Below are positions 13,562 through 13,804 of a DNA stretch of 13,804 bases, piece after piece. This DNA comes from Methanomicrobiales archaeon (lineage in GTDB: Archaea; Halobacteriota; Methanomicrobia; Methanomicrobiales; JACTUA01): assembly GCA_028678635.1 (NCBI GenBank), contig JAJRDC010000109.1, positions 1 to 13,804 of the forward strand. Reading direction: 5' to 3'. The translations under genes were made by a program, and so were the position numbers. Within the stretch, counting starts at the first letter, position 1, and the number at the start of each line of letters is the position of its first letter. The notes under the pieces are model-generated. The model was not told the origin of the DNA. It did not search any database and saw only the letters and a program-made list of their open reading frames with translations.

Positions 13562-13804
13562 TTAGTGGCGCCGGAGCACCAGGAGTGCAACCGCACCGAG
13601 ACCGATGAGCGCAATCACTGCGCCGAAGCCGGGCTGCGGCTGGACGGTGGTGACGGGCGCTGTGGTGACAGGTGCAGTGGTGACCGGTGCAGTGGTGACA
13701 GGGGCAACCGTGGTGCACACCGGGATCGTGATGCATGCCGCGGGGCTCGTGGCCGCGCAGTCAAGCACGTTGAAGGTGTGGGTCGCAGTCACGCTCGGCT
13801 GGAT
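13562..13804 (-). CDS. C-terminal end of a PGF-CTERM surface protein (5' end outside the window)
   Basis: The last 80 residues of a larger exported protein; the frame is still open at the right edge (IQPSVTATHTFNV upstream), so the GTG at 13790-13792 is not taken as its start. Visible parts are the end of a beta-type domain (CAATSPAACITIPVCTT, with three cysteines), a Thr/Pro/Val spacer of repeated APVTT units, and a PGF-CTERM tripartite signal: PGF, a hydrophobic segment (GAVIALIGLGAVALLVL) and RRH at the end. In archaea this signal is recognised by archaeosortase A, which removes the helix and links the protein to a membrane lipid. The threonine-rich spacer is likely O-glycosylated (inference). 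This is probably an S-layer-associated or secreted surface protein; the ligand-binding part lies outside the window. Confidence 0.85.
   Translation of the reverse strand: MQPSVTATHTFNVLDCAATSPAACITIPVCTTVAPVTTAPVTTAPVTTAPVTTVQPQPGFGAVIALIGLGAVALLVLRRH
13647..13706 (-). repeat. Four 15-bp in-frame tandem repeats (APVTT spacer)
   Basis: The 15-mer GTGGTGACAGGTGCA (written on +) occurs four times in succession with one to three mismatches between copies. It encodes the pentapeptide APVTT on the - strand in the PGF-CTERM protein spacer. Such repeats change in number easily and set the distance between the folded domain and the membrane. Confidence 0.85.

Overview
The window (about 62% GC by eye) reads as chromosome of a methanogenic euryarchaeon, most likely of the order Methanomicrobiales. 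Support: F420-dependent methylene-tetrahydromethanopterin reductase (Mer), a NrpR-type nitrogen repressor, an archaeal dUTPase of the dCTP-deaminase fold, AMP phosphorylase, an intron-containing tRNA with a bulge-helix-bulge motif, a PGF-CTERM surface protein, TATA-type promoters and T-run terminators. Genus cannot be set from this sequence alone.

Layout, left to right. 1-121: 3' end of an unrecognised gene on +. 122-649: non-coding, with a copy of a dispersed repeat and a partial inverted copy. 650-1588 (-): GalT-like nucleotidyltransferase of the HIT superfamily. 1734-2723 (-): mer, a methanogenesis enzyme, with a TTG start. 2724-3171: divergent promoter region. 3172-5043 (+): divergent tubulin/FtsZ-family GTPase with a long disordered tail. 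Its 3' end overlaps by 17 bp the convergent gene nrpR (5027-5992, -), which is coupled by an ATGA overlap to the upstream gene dut (5989-6417, -). 6539-6630 (+): tRNA-Arg(TCG) with a 20-nt intron, absent from any protein-level reading. 6699-9707 (-): about 1000-residue secreted protein with bacterial-Ig-like domains and a von Willebrand factor A domain. 9957-11342 (-): membrane-anchored protein of five carboxypeptidase-regulatory/PEGA-like beta domains. 11382-12905 (-): AMP phosphorylase. 12906-13561: non-coding, with a 105-bp tandem repeat of the same family as at the left end. 13562-13804 (-): C-terminal end of a PGF-CTERM surface protein.

How they fit together: mer belongs to central C1 metabolism; dut and nrpR form a two-gene unit (nucleotide-pool sanitation plus nitrogen regulation); AMP phosphorylase belongs to the archaeal nucleoside/RuBisCO salvage route, whose other enzymes are not here. 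The two beta-rich exported proteins and the PGF-CTERM protein make the right half a cell-surface region. The features that stand out most are the repeat family, with three sequence boxes at exactly conserved spacing in three copies, the intron-bearing tRNA, the serine at the deaminase-glutamate position of Dut, and the eroded nucleotide-binding loop plus patterned tail of the tubulin-like protein. I did not find a CRISPR array, transposase, toxin-antitoxin pair or recognisable defence system.
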